From JAMQKA01 sp043951865 (GTDB lineage: Bacteria; Bacteroidota; Rhodothermia; Balneolales; Balneolaceae), in contig NZ_JBINJF010000001.1 in the NCBI RefSeq assembly GCF_043951865.1, positions 359,833-423,832 on the forward strand: a stretch of DNA of 64,000 nucleotides. The letters are read 5' to 3'. Below, piece after piece: positions 53,410-61,762 of this stretch; within the stretch, counting starts at the first letter, position 1; every line of letters starts with the position of its first letter. A program made the translations under genes and the position numbers. Below the pieces are notes generated by a model. The model was given only the letters and a program-made list of their open reading frames with translations, was not told the origin of the DNA and searched no databases.

Positions 53410-55104
53410 TTATTCCACATCGCCCATCAGCTTTTTAACGCCCGGACTGGCCAGCAGTGCGATAATACCACCACCGCCCACGAACATGGCCACACTCCAG
53501 AAGAGGCTGCTCGGTGCCAGCGTTTCCAACTGGCCGGCCACGATGCCAGCAAACAGGTTGCCCAGCGCGGCGGCGACAAACCACACACCCATCATCTGGC
53601 TGACCCGGCTTTGGGGGGCCAGCTTGGTCATGGATGAAAGGCCCACCGGCGACAGTGCCAGTTCGCCACAGGTATGCAGGAAATAGGTGACCACCAGCCA
53701 CGATACCGAGACCGGGGCCTCCGGGCTTGCATTGGCTGCCCCCCAGGAGAGCACAAAAAATCCGGCGGCCAGGCCCAGAAGGCCGAGGCCGAATTTTACC
53801 GGTATCGACGGATTTTGGTCGCGCGTAGCCAGCCAGGTCCACAGCCAGCCGAAAATCGGTGCAAATATGACGATAAAGGTCGGGTTGATAAGCTGCAGCG
53901 TACTGGCCGGGGTTTCCCACCCGGTGCCGATTTGATTCAACAGCCAGTATAAAAAGATTAGGATTCCCACCGAAGAGATGCCGATCACCCATTTGGCGAG
54001 CGACCAGAGGTCATCGCGCTTAAAAACGCGAAATACGGTGTATCCAACCGGAAGTGCTATAAGAAATGTGATCAATGCGGAGCCGTATCCACCCAAAAAG
54101 GAACTGGGACCGAAGTTGCGCTCGGTCAGGTCCTGGGCAAAAAGGTTCAGGGATGAACCTGCCTGCTCAAAACCGCTCCAGAAGAGGGCGGCCAGGATAA
54201 AAAGCCAGAAAATAACCCCGAGCTTCTTCTTTTCTTCGGTGGTATGTCCTCCAAAAAAGATAATGTATCCAAAAAAGAGTACGGTGATAAGGACGGCTGC
54301 GTATCCCAGGTAACCCGCCATCGCCTCGAGCGTTACCTGGATGGCGCCGGAAGTCACCAGGAATCCAAACAGCACCAGCCCTGCAGCTATGAGAGAGACC
54401 ATCCCGTAGAAGCGCCGGCCCCGCCTGTCGATCTTTTCCTGCGGCTCATCGATCTTAAGCTCCCCGGCATCTCCCAGAAACTTTCCACCAACCTTATAGG
54501 AGATCAGCCCAAGCACCATGCCGATGCCTGCCAGTGAAAAGCCGTAGTGCCAATTGTAGCCTTCGCCCAGCAACCCGCAAAGCAGGGGACCCAATATGGC
54601 TCCAAAGTTGATGCCCATATAAAAGATGGAAAAACCGGCATCGCGGCGGGCGCCCCCTTCGGGATAGAGGTCGCCAACCATGGAACTGACGTTGGGCTTT
54701 AGCAGCCCGGTGCCGATGACGATAAGTGCCAGGCCGAGATAAAAGAACGGCAGCGTGGGGATGGCCATGCTGAAATGCCCGGCGGCGATGATGCAGCCTC
54801 CCACAAAAACCGCTTTACGCTGACCCCAGAGTTTATCGGCCACCCAGCCGCCCGGCAGCGAAAGGACGTACACAAAAAAGGTGTAGAGCCCGTAAATAGC
54901 CGTGGCCTTGCCGACACTGAATCCCAGGCCCGGGTTGCTGCCGATCGCTTCGGCCGTCATAAAAAGGACCAGGAGCGCCCGCATGCCGTAATAGCTGAAT
55001 CGCTCCCACAATTCAGTAAAAAACAGCGTGGAAAGTCCCCTTGGATGGCCGAAAAAATCTTTCCTCTGTGCGTCTATTGTACCTCCTGCTTGTCCATTTC
55101 CCAT
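53410..55104 (-). CDS. POT family proton-dependent oligopeptide transporter
   Basis: A di/tripeptide symporter. The 564-residue protein has the POT signatures: LFFTELWERFSYYGMRALLVLFM (about 24-46, the ExxERFxYY proton/peptide motif), GGWVADKLWGQRKAVFVGG, LIVIGTGLLKPNVSSMVGDLY and FSIFYMGINFGAILGPLLCGLLGE. It has about 14 helices. This motif set identifies the family confidently; peptide specificity is unknown. Next to the MFS gene, on the same strand, with separate transcription likely. Confidence 0.95.
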   Translation of the reverse strand: MGNGQAGGTIDAQRKDFFGHPRGLSTLFFTELWERFSYYGMRALLVLFMTAEAIGSNPGLGFSVGKATAIYGLYTFFVYVLSLPGGWVADKLWGQRKAVFVGGCIIAAGHFSMAIPTLPFFYLGLALIVIGTGLLKPNVSSMVGDLYPEGGARRDAGFSIFYMGINFGAILGPLLCGLLGEGYNWHYGFSLAGIGMVLGLISYKVGGKFLGDAGELKIDEPQEKIDRRGRRFYGMVSLIAAGLVLFGFLVTSGAIQVTLEAMAGYLGYAAVLITVLFFGYIIFFGGHTTEEKKKLGVIFWLFILAALFWSGFEQAGSSLNLFAQDLTERNFGPSSFLGGYGSALITFLIALPVGYTVFRVFKRDDLWSLAKWVIGISSVGILIFLYWLLNQIGTGWETPASTLQLINPTFIVIFAPIFGWLWTWLATRDQNPSIPVKFGLGLLGLAAGFFVLSWGAANASPEAPVSVSWLVVTYFLHTCGELALSPVGLSSMTKLAPQSRVSQMMGVWFVAAALGNLFAGIVAGQLETLAPSSLFWSVAMFVGGGGIIALLASPGVKKLMGDVE

Positions 55105-55696
55105 ATACGTATGTTTTCATTCGAATTGCTGTTCCGACGGATACCACAGACAGACGCGTTCATGATAATTAAACCGCTATAGTGAAGCAACCTGAAAAGC
55201 CGGTACAAGTGCCAATTTTGATCAGAGAGGGGTCCATATTGGGTAACTTTACAGCATGATATTTGTGGGAAGCTACTGTGAATTAAATAATATGAGCCTG
55301 GTTTAAGAATTTGGCAGAGCCAGCGTTTTCTTGTCAACAAGACCGTGTTGTTTCTGTTCATATTATGTGACGAAAAAATAACCTTCTACCATCGCCGGCT
55401 GGTGAAATTTTTGTTGCGGTCACTCAATCAACAAAAATTTCGAAGGCCGGAACGATAGCAGCAATAAAATAAATGTTTTTGGACATTCTTACCCCGACTT
55501 GACGTTAAGTAACTTCGAGGTCGTAACGCCGGTGCCACATCATCTGCATCTAGCGGGACATTTTCTCCTTGAAATGCAGGCTGGCTTTAACGATGAGCCA
55601 TCCGTATCCTTAACGTGGCTGTTGTATGTGATGAAACCTGCGGTATTGCCTGCACGTGAACCGGGAATACAAGTTTAACCGTCTAACCTTACTACT
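55105..55696. other. Intergenic gap with an interrupted MITE-like element
   Basis: Contains copy 2 of repeat R1, split by about 108 bases (55294-55506), and the promoter region of the DUF456 gene. No gene is supported. Confidence 0.5.
55294..55506. mobile_element. MITE-like element R1, enlarged copy
   Basis: Left block GAATTTGGCAGAGCCAGC, TTTTCTTGTCAA and CCGTGTTG (55308-55350) and right block AGCAATAAAATAAATG, GGACATTCTTA and TTGACGTT (55458-55506) match 30667-30776. Between them is an inner segment with its own inverted repeat GAAATTTTTGTTG / CAACAAAAATTTC and GCCGG ends, also present in part at 56349-56437. Either the short element lost this centre or this copy gained it. Confidence 0.65.
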
Positions 55697-56167
55697 ATGG
55701 AAACGCTGCTTATTGCTATTGGCACCATCCTGATTATTGTGGGATTTGTGGGGTCCTTCTTACCGATCATGCCGGGCCTCCCCTTTAGCTATGCGGGACT
55801 GCTGGCTTTGCAGCTCACAACGACGCCCCCTTTTAGCCTGCAGTTTATGATTACCTGGGCCATTATTGTGGTTGTGTTGATGGTGCTTGACAACGTTATC
55901 CCCGCCTATGGAACCAAGAAGTTTGGCGGCTCCGCCTACGGAATATGGGGCAGTATTGTGGGACTCCTGGCAGGATTTTTCTTTCCCCCTGCCGGCATTG
56001 TTGCCGGTCCGCTGCTCGGGGCTTTTGCCGGTGAGCTGATTGCCGGTAAAACGACCGACCGCGCCTTTAAGTCGGCCCTGGGTTCGTTTGCCGGACTCCT
56101 GGCAAGTATTCTGCTGAAAGTCATTGCTGCAGCCATGATGGGTTATTACTTTTTCAGCCATTTATAA
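55697..56167 (+). CDS. DUF456 membrane protein
   Basis: The 156-residue protein has four or five helices and the DUF456 pattern: GFVGSFLPIMPGLPFSYAGL (about 18-37), DNVIPAYGTKKFGGSAYGIWGSIVGLLAG (about 70-98), FFFPPAGIVAGPLLGAFAGELIAG and a final helix GLLASILLKVIAAAMMGYYF. The family function is unknown. It is the last ordinary host gene before the integron. Confidence 0.88.
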   Translation: METLLIAIGTILIIVGFVGSFLPIMPGLPFSYAGLLALQLTTTPPFSLQFMITWAIIVVVLMVLDNVIPAYGTKKFGGSAYGIWGSIVGLLAGFFFPPAGIVAGPLLGAFAGELIAGKTTDRAFKSALGSFAGLLASILLKVIAAAMMGYYFFSHL

Positions 56168-56245
56168 CAGTAGGATGATTTAGGGTTACTCTATAACGTT
56201 ACGTTTCCCTTCGCCGGAGCTAAAACCATGGAACTTGATCTTAAT

Positions 56246-56312
56246 CTGGTGCGGGCGTTCGCTCGTACTATCCACGGATCAACCAAAGGCTCAAGCGAGA
56301 CGCTTGCGCCAG
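56246..56312. repeat. Inverted repeat element R2, copy B
   Basis: Arms CTGGTGCGGGCGTTCGCTCG (56246-) and CAAGCGAGACGCTTGCGCCAG (to 56312) correspond to those at 21711-21785, again with nearly palindromic arm cores around an AT-rich centre. Confidence 0.7.
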
Positions 56313-56348
56313 AACAGAGGTATTAATTGTTTCTTTACGCTCCAACTA

Positions 56349-56437
56349 CGGTCACTGTACCAACAAAAATTTCAACGGCCGGAGAGGCCGTACAGCAATA
56401 AACTTATTTTGGGTCATTCACATCCCGAGTTGACGTT
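56349..56437. mobile_element. MITE-like element R1, partial divergent copy
   Basis: Shares CGGTCACT, CAACAAAAATTTC, GGCCGGA, CAGCAATAAA and the terminal CATCCCGAGTTGACGTT with the other copies. No left terminal repeat could be found. Confidence 0.6.
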
Positions 56438-56538
56438 ATTTACAATGTGAAACTGTTGAGGCAATATTTGCTGGGAAAACTCTGAGATATACCATTTTAT
56501 ATCAGCACAGTTGATCCTTGTCTCTATATTCCACTTAC

Positions 56539-57510
56539 TTAAACCGCCTGCAGCTTGTCGATCGGGCTTTTGACGATACTTCCTTTGTTCCTGATAATAT
56601 GGGTGTATATCATGGTTGTTTTAACATCCTTGTGGCCCAACAACTCCTGTACGGTACGAATATCATAGCCATCTTCCAGTAAATGAGTTGCAAAACTGTG
56701 GCGCAGCGTATGGCAGGTGGCGTGCTTGTTGATTCCTCCCTTTTTGACCGCCTGTTTCACTTTTCGCTGGATGGTAGAGTCTGACAGGTGATGGCGGTGC
56801 ACCAGTCCCGACCGGGGATCTTTGGAGCGCCTGGGAGAGGGGAACAGGTACTGCCATTTCAATGTTGCTGCTGCATTGGGATACTTTTTACTCAGCGCTT
56901 TGGGGAGAAGCGTTTCAGCATAGCCGGCAGCTGCATCTTTTTTGTGAATCAATTTCACCCTTTGCACCTGTTCCTTTAATTGCTGTTTCGAGGTTTGGGG
57001 AAGTACGGTAATACGATCTTTCTTCCCTTTGCCGGAACGAACCTGAATCTGGTTGTATTCAAAATCGAGATCCAGCACCCGCAGACGCAGACATTCCGAA
57101 ATACGAAGTCCGGCCCCATACAGCAACTGGGCTATCAGACCGGGGACCCCTTCCATATGTGCCAATACGTTCTGCACTTCACTACGGGTCAGAACCACCG
57201 GCAACTTTTTGGGTTTCTGTGCCCGCGTAAAGTCCATCATCTCCTCCAGGGGATCTTCCAACACATGGTTATACAAAAAAAGAATAGCACACAGCGCCTG
57301 GTTCTGCGTTGATGCCGCCACGTTACGATCTTCCGCCAGGTAGTTAAGATAGGCTACTACTTCTGGTTCCGCCATGTCCTTTGGATGGGTCAGATTATGG
57401 AATTTCACAAACCGTACAATCCACGAAGTATAGGCCTGCTCGGTTCGGTAGCTGTAGTTTCTGCGCCTGATTTCGGTTTTGAGTCTACTCAGCAGTGAAG
57501 ATTTTGACAT
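56539..57510 (-). CDS. intI: Integron integrase IntI
   Basis: A tyrosine recombinase that inserts and excises cassettes at attI x attC. The 323-residue protein has the SAM-like N-domain (1-90), catalytic Arg136 (GAGLRISE), Lys near 161-163 (SGKGKKDR), His267 and Arg270 (HTLRHSFAT), His293 (LLGHKD) and Tyr302 (MIYTH). Residues about 193-240 form the IntI-specific insert (AETLLPKALSKKYPNAA, WQYLFPSPRRS, DPRSGLVHRHH), absent from XerC/D. All catalytic residues are present, so it may be active. It is transcribed away from the cassettes, and AGAGAGG supplies the ribosome-binding site. No LexA box was seen. Confidence 0.96.
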   Translation of the reverse strand: MSKSSLLSRLKTEIRRRNYSYRTEQAYTSWIVRFVKFHNLTHPKDMAEPEVVAYLNYLAEDRNVAASTQNQALCAILFLYNHVLEDPLEEMMDFTRAQKPKKLPVVLTRSEVQNVLAHMEGVPGLIAQLLYGAGLRISECLRLRVLDLDFEYNQIQVRSGKGKKDRITVLPQTSKQQLKEQVQRVKLIHKKDAAAGYAETLLPKALSKKYPNAAATLKWQYLFPSPRRSKDPRSGLVHRHHLSDSTIQRKVKQAVKKGGINKHATCHTLRHSFATHLLEDGYDIRTVQELLGHKDVKTTMIYTHIIRNKGSIVKSPIDKLQAV

Positions 57511-58082
57511 ACCGCGCCTCTCTTTTCTCTTTGTTGAGGACTTTGAAACTGTTTTTTGCCCAATCTCGGTATGTTCGCGAATTCCGATTCCTCACTTGTA
57601 ATGGATAAAAAGCGGTTTCGAATTCGCTGAAGCTTGGATACCGGACAAAAGCCCGTTTTTTCAAAGCCTCTTTGTTGCTGTTTATTTAAAAGTTGAATCG
57701 GATTATGAGATTGTAAAACATTACTGATGGTGTTAATGAAGAGTTTGTTATAAATCCAGTTCCCAGCGCTTACCCAGCGGGACATAGCATAATGAAGAGC
57801 TTTTCATTCAAAAAGCCACGTAGACTTTTTTGGATTCCCCGAACTTGAATTCTCTTGTATTAGTGGATAATAAAACCTGCGTTTTTCTATTCCAACAGTA
57901 CCCTCTACTCAATAGACCGATAGACCCGTAATTCCTTACAAAATAATTTGATATTACATCAAGACCTTATGCTGCATCTCTTGACATAATATTTTATGAT
58001 AACAGGTGCTTATTCCTCTTAGCCCGGACACCACACTTGCACATAACACTATATGCTATTATGCTTGTTGATATAAGTTTAA
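57511..58082. other. intI-cassette intergenic region containing attI
   Basis: A 570-base AT-rich leader between intI and cassette 1. The recombined junction is GTTAGCC at 58083-58089. The attI site must cover roughly the last 60-100 bases; its integrase-binding boxes cannot be delimited by eye. No other gene is seen. Confidence 0.7.
58037..58065 (+). promoter_or_regulatory. Candidate cassette promoter Pc
   Basis: TTGCAC and TATGCT separated by 17 bases, ending 17 bases before the first cassette junction and pointing into the array. This is the place expected for Pc. Bacteroidota promoters often follow a different consensus, so function is unproven. Confidence 0.4.
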
Positions 58083-58115
58083 GTTAGCCGTACTTGTTAA
58101 TTAATCATCGAGACT

Positions 58116-59384
58116 ATGCTTCAAAATGTTATAAATAGCTTGACAAGCAACCTAAAATCACTAAGAGAATTTGTTGATCTGGTTGATTCATTTCTAAAGG
58201 AAAAAGAAGATGAAATATATAAGAAACGTGAAAAAGATCTCATTCCGCTACAAGCAGGAGCTAGAAAAATAAGAAGTATTGATCCCGATTCTGATGTTGA
58301 ATTTACTGATGAACATCTTAAAAAAATGCAGGAAGAATTTGGAGGTGAATTCGAAATAAAGATTCCGGAAAGTGAAGAATCTGATCTAGCTTTTAAAATA
58401 GTTGGTGATCATCAGGAGCGCTTTGATGAAGCATTAACAGAACTAAGAAAATCCTCAGAAAGAAGTCGATTGTTATATTATAGTGCTTTGATGAATCTTA
58501 CATCAATAGTTGAATGGTTTTTTTCTCAAATTCTGCATTTTTATTTCGACAAATATCCAAGTGCGATTGGAAATAAAGACAAAGTTTTTAGCTATGAGGA
58601 TCTAAAAGGTTTTGATACTATAGAGGATGCAAGAAATCATTACAAACAAAATAAAATTGAAAAAATACTCAGAGAATCATTCAAAGAATGGGTTATTTTT
58701 TTTAGAAAAAGTAGTTTAAACTTAAGTATGTCTTACATAGATCAATATGAAGAAATGCTTTATGAAACCTTTTTAAGACGAAATCTAGTAGTGCATAATG
58801 CAGGTCGTGTAAATTCAACATACTTACAAGAAGTGGCCGACAATTATGCTAAAAAAGTCGAAACCGACGAAAAACTAGAGGTTACGAGAGCTTATTTAGA
58901 TGAGAGGATTGATATCTTCGAAAGAAATTGCGTGTTAATAGCACTCGAACTTTGGAAAAAGCTAGATCAAGATGATGAAGAAAGAGCCTCATTTTTAGAT
59001 CATCTTAATTATTATTATTTGCAAGAAAAGCGGTTTAATGTATCCAAATCAACCAGCTATTTCTTAATGAACGATAAAAATATGTCTGAAGAATATATTT
59101 TATCTGGTAAATTAAATTATTGGTTAAGTGAAAAGAGGCTTGGTAATTGGGAGCAAATTAAAGATGACGTCATGGATGCTAATTTTAATGCTAAAGACAA
59201 GCTATTTCAATTAGCTTACCATTCATTATGTGAACAACCTGACGATTTCTTTGAACTTCTACCTCGGGCTTTAAAAAGTGAAGATATAACTATTGAAAGA
59301 GCAGAAGAATTCCCAATTCTAGCGGAGATGAGGGAAGACGATAGATTTGAGGAAATTTTAGACAAATTTAAAAATAAAAACTAG
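58116..59384 (+). CDS. Cassette 1: HEPN-motif protein
   Basis: The 422-residue protein is helical and charged, with no signal or membrane segment. It contains R222-N223-L-V-V-H227, the R-N-x3-H signature of HEPN ribonucleases, inside a helical region (YSALMNLTSIVEWFFSQIL at about 122-140 and YIDQYEEMLYETFLRRNLVVH at 207-227) that fits the HEPN four-helix layout. HEPN proteins cut RNA in toxin-antitoxin, Abi and CRISPR systems. The C-terminal 180 residues are not recognised. No antitoxin gene is in the cassette, so it may be self-contained. Low GC versus host genes suggests acquisition. Confidence 0.75.
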   Translation: MLQNVINSLTSNLKSLREFVDLVDSFLKEKEDEIYKKREKDLIPLQAGARKIRSIDPDSDVEFTDEHLKKMQEEFGGEFEIKIPESEESDLAFKIVGDHQERFDEALTELRKSSERSRLLYYSALMNLTSIVEWFFSQILHFYFDKYPSAIGNKDKVFSYEDLKGFDTIEDARNHYKQNKIEKILRESFKEWVIFFRKSSLNLSMSYIDQYEEMLYETFLRRNLVVHNAGRVNSTYLQEVADNYAKKVETDEKLEVTRAYLDERIDIFERNCVLIALELWKKLDQDDEERASFLDHLNYYYLQEKRFNVSKSTSYFLMNDKNMSEEYILSGKLNYWLSEKRLGNWEQIKDDVMDANFNAKDKLFQLAYHSLCEQPDDFFELLPRALKSEDITIERAEEFPILAEMREDDRFEEILDKFKNKN

Positions 59385-59390
59385 TAGTAC

Positions 59391-59518
59391 GGCTAACCCG
59401 CGCATTAACGCGGACGCACCTCGCCAATTCTCTGCCCTCCTTGGTTTTAAGTCTCTTCTTTCGTTAGTTGCTAATTCAACAGAAATGTGTGCGCCGGTTA
59501 TGCGCAAGGTCGTTATAC
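59391..59518 (+). other. attC1 recombination site
   Basis: R'' GGCTAAC at 59391-59397, L'' side GCGCATTAACGCGG and L' side TTATGCGCAAGGTC, then R' GTTATAC at 59512-59518; 128 bases. AGTACGGCTAAC complements the cassette start at 58083-58094 over 12 bases. Confidence 0.9.
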
Positions 59519-59594
59519 CCACTAAAATTCAGTTGCTAATAATTATTTATTCCATTCGTTTTTTAGTAGATTTATAAAAACAAAACTGATTATC

Positions 59595-59828
59595 ATGATT
59601 ACTGATTTCAACAAAATTGAAAATTCGGCGCTAAAATTAGACGAAAATCATCGTGCTGAACTTGCCAAGCGTCTTATTGCAAGCCTTGACCAACAAGTGG
59701 ATCAAGATATTGAACAGGCCTGGATCCAAGAAGTAAATCGCAGAAAAAAAGAACTTAATTCCGGAGAGGTTGATCCAATTTCGGCTGAGGAAGTTCTTTC
59801 AAATGCCCGAAAATTGCTTCAAAAGTGA
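59595..59828 (+). CDS. Cassette 2: addiction-module antitoxin
   Basis: The 77-residue protein resembles the small 'unstable antitoxin' family paired with ParE/RelE toxins: LKLDENHRAELAKRLIASLDQ near the N terminus and a C-terminal half with EEVLSNARKLLQK. It is rich in charged residues and lacks a clear DNA-binding fold. Its stop (GTGA at 59825-59828) overlaps the toxin start, so synthesis is coupled. It is the first gene in cassette 2, and the upstream 80 bases could hold its own promoter. Confidence 0.85.
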   Translation: MITDFNKIENSALKLDENHRAELAKRLIASLDQQVDQDIEQAWIQEVNRRKKELNSGEVDPISAEEVLSNARKLLQK

Positions 59829-60121
59829 CAATCGATTTTCATCCAGAAGCGCAAAACGAATTCCTTGCCTCAATCAAATATTATAATCAGAAAGCAGCAG
59901 GTCTCGGCGATCAATTTTACGATGAAGTTCAAACTGCTTTAGCTTTACTGCGATCATTTCCTGAAATTGGAAGTCCATTTGAAGCATCTATCCGCAAACT
60001 TCCACTCAATCGTTTTTCTTTTGCCCTGGTTTATAAGTACGAGGGAAAAAATAATTACTTAGAAATTTATGCTGTCATGCACCAGAATCGTAAACCAGAT
60101 TATTGGACTTCTCGGAAGTGA
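59825..60121 (+). CDS. Cassette 2: RelE/ParE-type toxin
   Basis: The 98-residue protein begins at GTG and has the ParE/RelE pattern: FHPEAQNEFLASIKYYNQKAAGLGDQF, the GSPFEASIRKLPLNRFSFALVYKY strand block and a final LEIYAVMHQNRKPDYW, like ParE. Gyrase poisoning is typical for ParE; RelE-like mRNA cutting is typical for RelE. The catalytic set cannot be assigned with certainty from sequence. It ends a few bases before the attC2 R'' region. Confidence 0.88.
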   Translation: MTIDFHPEAQNEFLASIKYYNQKAAGLGDQFYDEVQTALALLRSFPEIGSPFEASIRKLPLNRFSFALVYKYEGKNNYLEIYAVMHQNRKPDYWTSRK

Positions 60122-60128
60122 TCGATGG

Positions 60129-60256
60129 GTATAACCAGCGCTTCAAGCGGACCGGCCTCGCCGCGGGGTTGCCAGTTTCCCTGATTTTGATTACCCTTTC
60201 TTTTAGAAACAATTTTAATACTCTGGCGCCGGCCGCTTAAGCGCAGAGCGTTAGGC
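60129..60256 (+). other. attC2 recombination site
   Basis: R'' GTATAAC at 60129-60135, arms GCGCTTCAAGCGG and CCGCTTAAGCGC with one extrahelical base, R' GTTAGGC at 60250-60256; 128 bases. TGGGTATAAC complements the cassette start GTTATACCCA at 59512. Confidence 0.9.
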
Positions 60257-60807
60257 TGCTCGGGCAAGGCCATCCCATTTTGTCGTCAGTTATTGCCACA
60301 TTTTTTGCTTCTGTTCTGCCCCAAAATAGCATCCGTTTTCTTGCTCGTTTTAACAATTGCTTCTGTCGGGATGGCTGCAACATTCCAGTTTTAGACCAGG
60401 TTTAACGAGTGGCTATTCCAAATTTGTAGCTGCTTTCCGGCTTGGTGCCTCCCCGCTCCCTTCCCCGTTTTGGCGCTGGCGCCCGCGCTTCGGGCCTATC
60501 AATCCTGCTTCTTTTCGGGGTTTCCTTCATCGCAGCCCAAGGGTACCTTTCCCAGCCTAACCAGCGCTTCAAGCGGACGTGACTCGCCGGGGCTCTCCCA
60601 GTATTGGTCGCTCTTTGGGGGCGGTTTTGGGCCGGTGCTTTTCAACAATGCGGCGGCAACAGCCGGTCTCCCCTCTGGATTTTCCTGCTGGCCTCGTTAA
60701 ATGGTCACGGGTGTTGCTTTTTTCGTCGCTCCCTTTTTGCTTGTGTTTTCGCTCGTAGTTTTTAACTTGGTTCTCAATCGTAATCACGCAGCTTAAGCGC
60801 AAGGTCG
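60251..60807 (+). other. Cassette 3, no convincing gene
   Basis: Bounded by matching GTTAGGCTG (60250) and CAGCCTAAC (60553-60561). The roughly 300 bases before the attC hold only one possible short frame (60357-60560, TTG start). The composition is richer in G+C than cassettes 1, 4, 5 and 6. It may be non-coding, may encode an RNA, or may be a decayed gene. Confidence 0.6.
60357..60560 (+). CDS. Cassette 3: doubtful 67-residue protein
   Basis: Starts at TTG and ends inside the attC R'' region, as many cassette genes do. The predicted product is rich in Ser, Pro, Phe, Arg and Gly (GWLQHSSFRPGLTSGYSKF) with no recognised motif and no clear ribosome-binding site. The stop being provided by the attC TAAC is the only structural support. 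Treat as uncertain. Confidence 0.25.
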   Translation: MLLSGWLQHSSFRPGLTSGYSKFVAAFRLGASPLPSPFWRWRPRFGPINPASFRGFLHRSPRVPFPA

Positions 60808-60813
60808 TTAGGT
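60555..60813 (+). other. attC3 recombination site, unusually long
   Basis: R'' GCCTAAC at 60555-60561 and R' GTTAGGT at 60807-60813, with arms GCGCTTCAAGCG and GCTTAAGCGC plus ACGTGA / TCACG. At 259 bases it is twice as long as its neighbours (about 128-130). The middle contains pyrimidine-rich blocks without an obvious nested site. Confidence 0.75.
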
Positions 60814-60838
60814 GGCTTCTGATTTAGAAACTTGAAAT

Positions 60839-61762
60839 ATGACTCAAATAAGGGATTTTTTTAAAGATAATTCATCAAACACCAATTGGGAGAAGGATCT
60901 AAAGTATCATCATGAGAACCGCGATCCTGAAGAGAATAAAGAAACAACACCACCTGAAGATGAAAAAGTTTTTATTCCAACAATTTGGGCAATGGAGGCA
61001 TATCCTCCATCTTATTTTTCAAATTTAGAATCAAGAATTCACCAACTAGGATGGATTGATTCAGACAAGTATTCGAATTCTGACTTTTTAAAGAAATTAT
61101 CACAATATAGATTAAGAAGCTCGGGATGGGCTTCAGTAGGTATCGGTTATGTTTATCCGCATACAGATAAAAACAAGGTCTATCCTAGACCAAGAAAAGC
61201 TAAACTACCAAGTGGCATTGATTGGGTTTATTTAAATGCATTTCAATATTTACCCAGCACTACCATTATTTCCTTTCAATTTAAATTAAAAGACAAGATT
61301 TCAAGTTCAGTTGAAGAGTCACTGAGAAAGAAATACAAGACATACTTCAAGGAAACTGAGACTGGTTATTCAATTCACTCTGTCAGTAATCAAAAACAAA
61401 AGAATACAAAGCTAACTAGAGAATATCTGCGATCTATATGTAGAAAGTGGGTCAAAGAAACTTTGCCTGGTTACTTTTCATCTAAAATTTCAGTTAATAA
61501 AATTCCTACTAGTGAAGTTTTAATCTTAGAAAAAGCTCAGCCTTTTTCAGAAGTTAAAGGCTTTCCTTCCTATGAGAATATTCTGGACATCAATAATAAA
61601 TTTTGGGCATGGGAATCTGAAGAAATGCCAGAATTTTATATGTATTTGGATGCTAATAAAGTCAGTAATGCTGATTGTCTTGTTTTTACTGCAAATAAAA
61701 CAAAGCTTTGGATGAGATTGACCTTTCAAATTATGGTAGTAGAGATGAAATTGAAGCATTAA
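60839..61762 (+). CDS. Cassette 4: unknown protein, 5' part of a frameshifted gene
   Basis: A 307-residue frame with no recognised family. It has an acidic early part, a DWVYLNAFQYLPSTTIISFQF strand region (about 135-155), a basic YLRSICRKWVKETLPGYF block and an aromatic FWAWESEEMPEFYMYLDA region before the point (about 61700) where the neighbouring frame takes over. The last 20 residues (after ANKTK) look out of character. The adjoining frame 61708-62307 continues plausibly. One added base near 61699-61706 would join both into a 489-residue protein. Confidence 0.7.
   Translation: MTQIRDFFKDNSSNTNWEKDLKYHHENRDPEENKETTPPEDEKVFIPTIWAMEAYPPSYFSNLESRIHQLGWIDSDKYSNSDFLKKLSQYRLRSSGWASVGIGYVYPHTDKNKVYPRPRKAKLPSGIDWVYLNAFQYLPSTTIISFQFKLKDKISSSVEESLRKKYKTYFKETETGYSIHSVSNQKQKNTKLTREYLRSICRKWVKETLPGYFSSKISVNKIPTSEVLILEKAQPFSEVKGFPSYENILDINNKFWAWESEEMPEFYMYLDANKVSNADCLVFTANKTKLWMRLTFQIMVVEMKLKH

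Larger units (their letters stand above)
56168..56538. other. Repeat-rich gap downstream of intI
   Basis: Contains R2 copy B (56246-56312) and a divergent R1 end (56349-56437). No gene is supported. Confidence 0.5.

Noticed and set aside
56539..57510. Integrase as an XerC/D-type recombinase
   Set aside because: The IntI-specific insert (about 193-240) and the linked attC array make an integron integrase certain enough.
57511..57600. LexA box upstream of intI
   Set aside because: Neither the CTGT-N8-ACAG nor the GAAC-N4-GTTC type of site is present.
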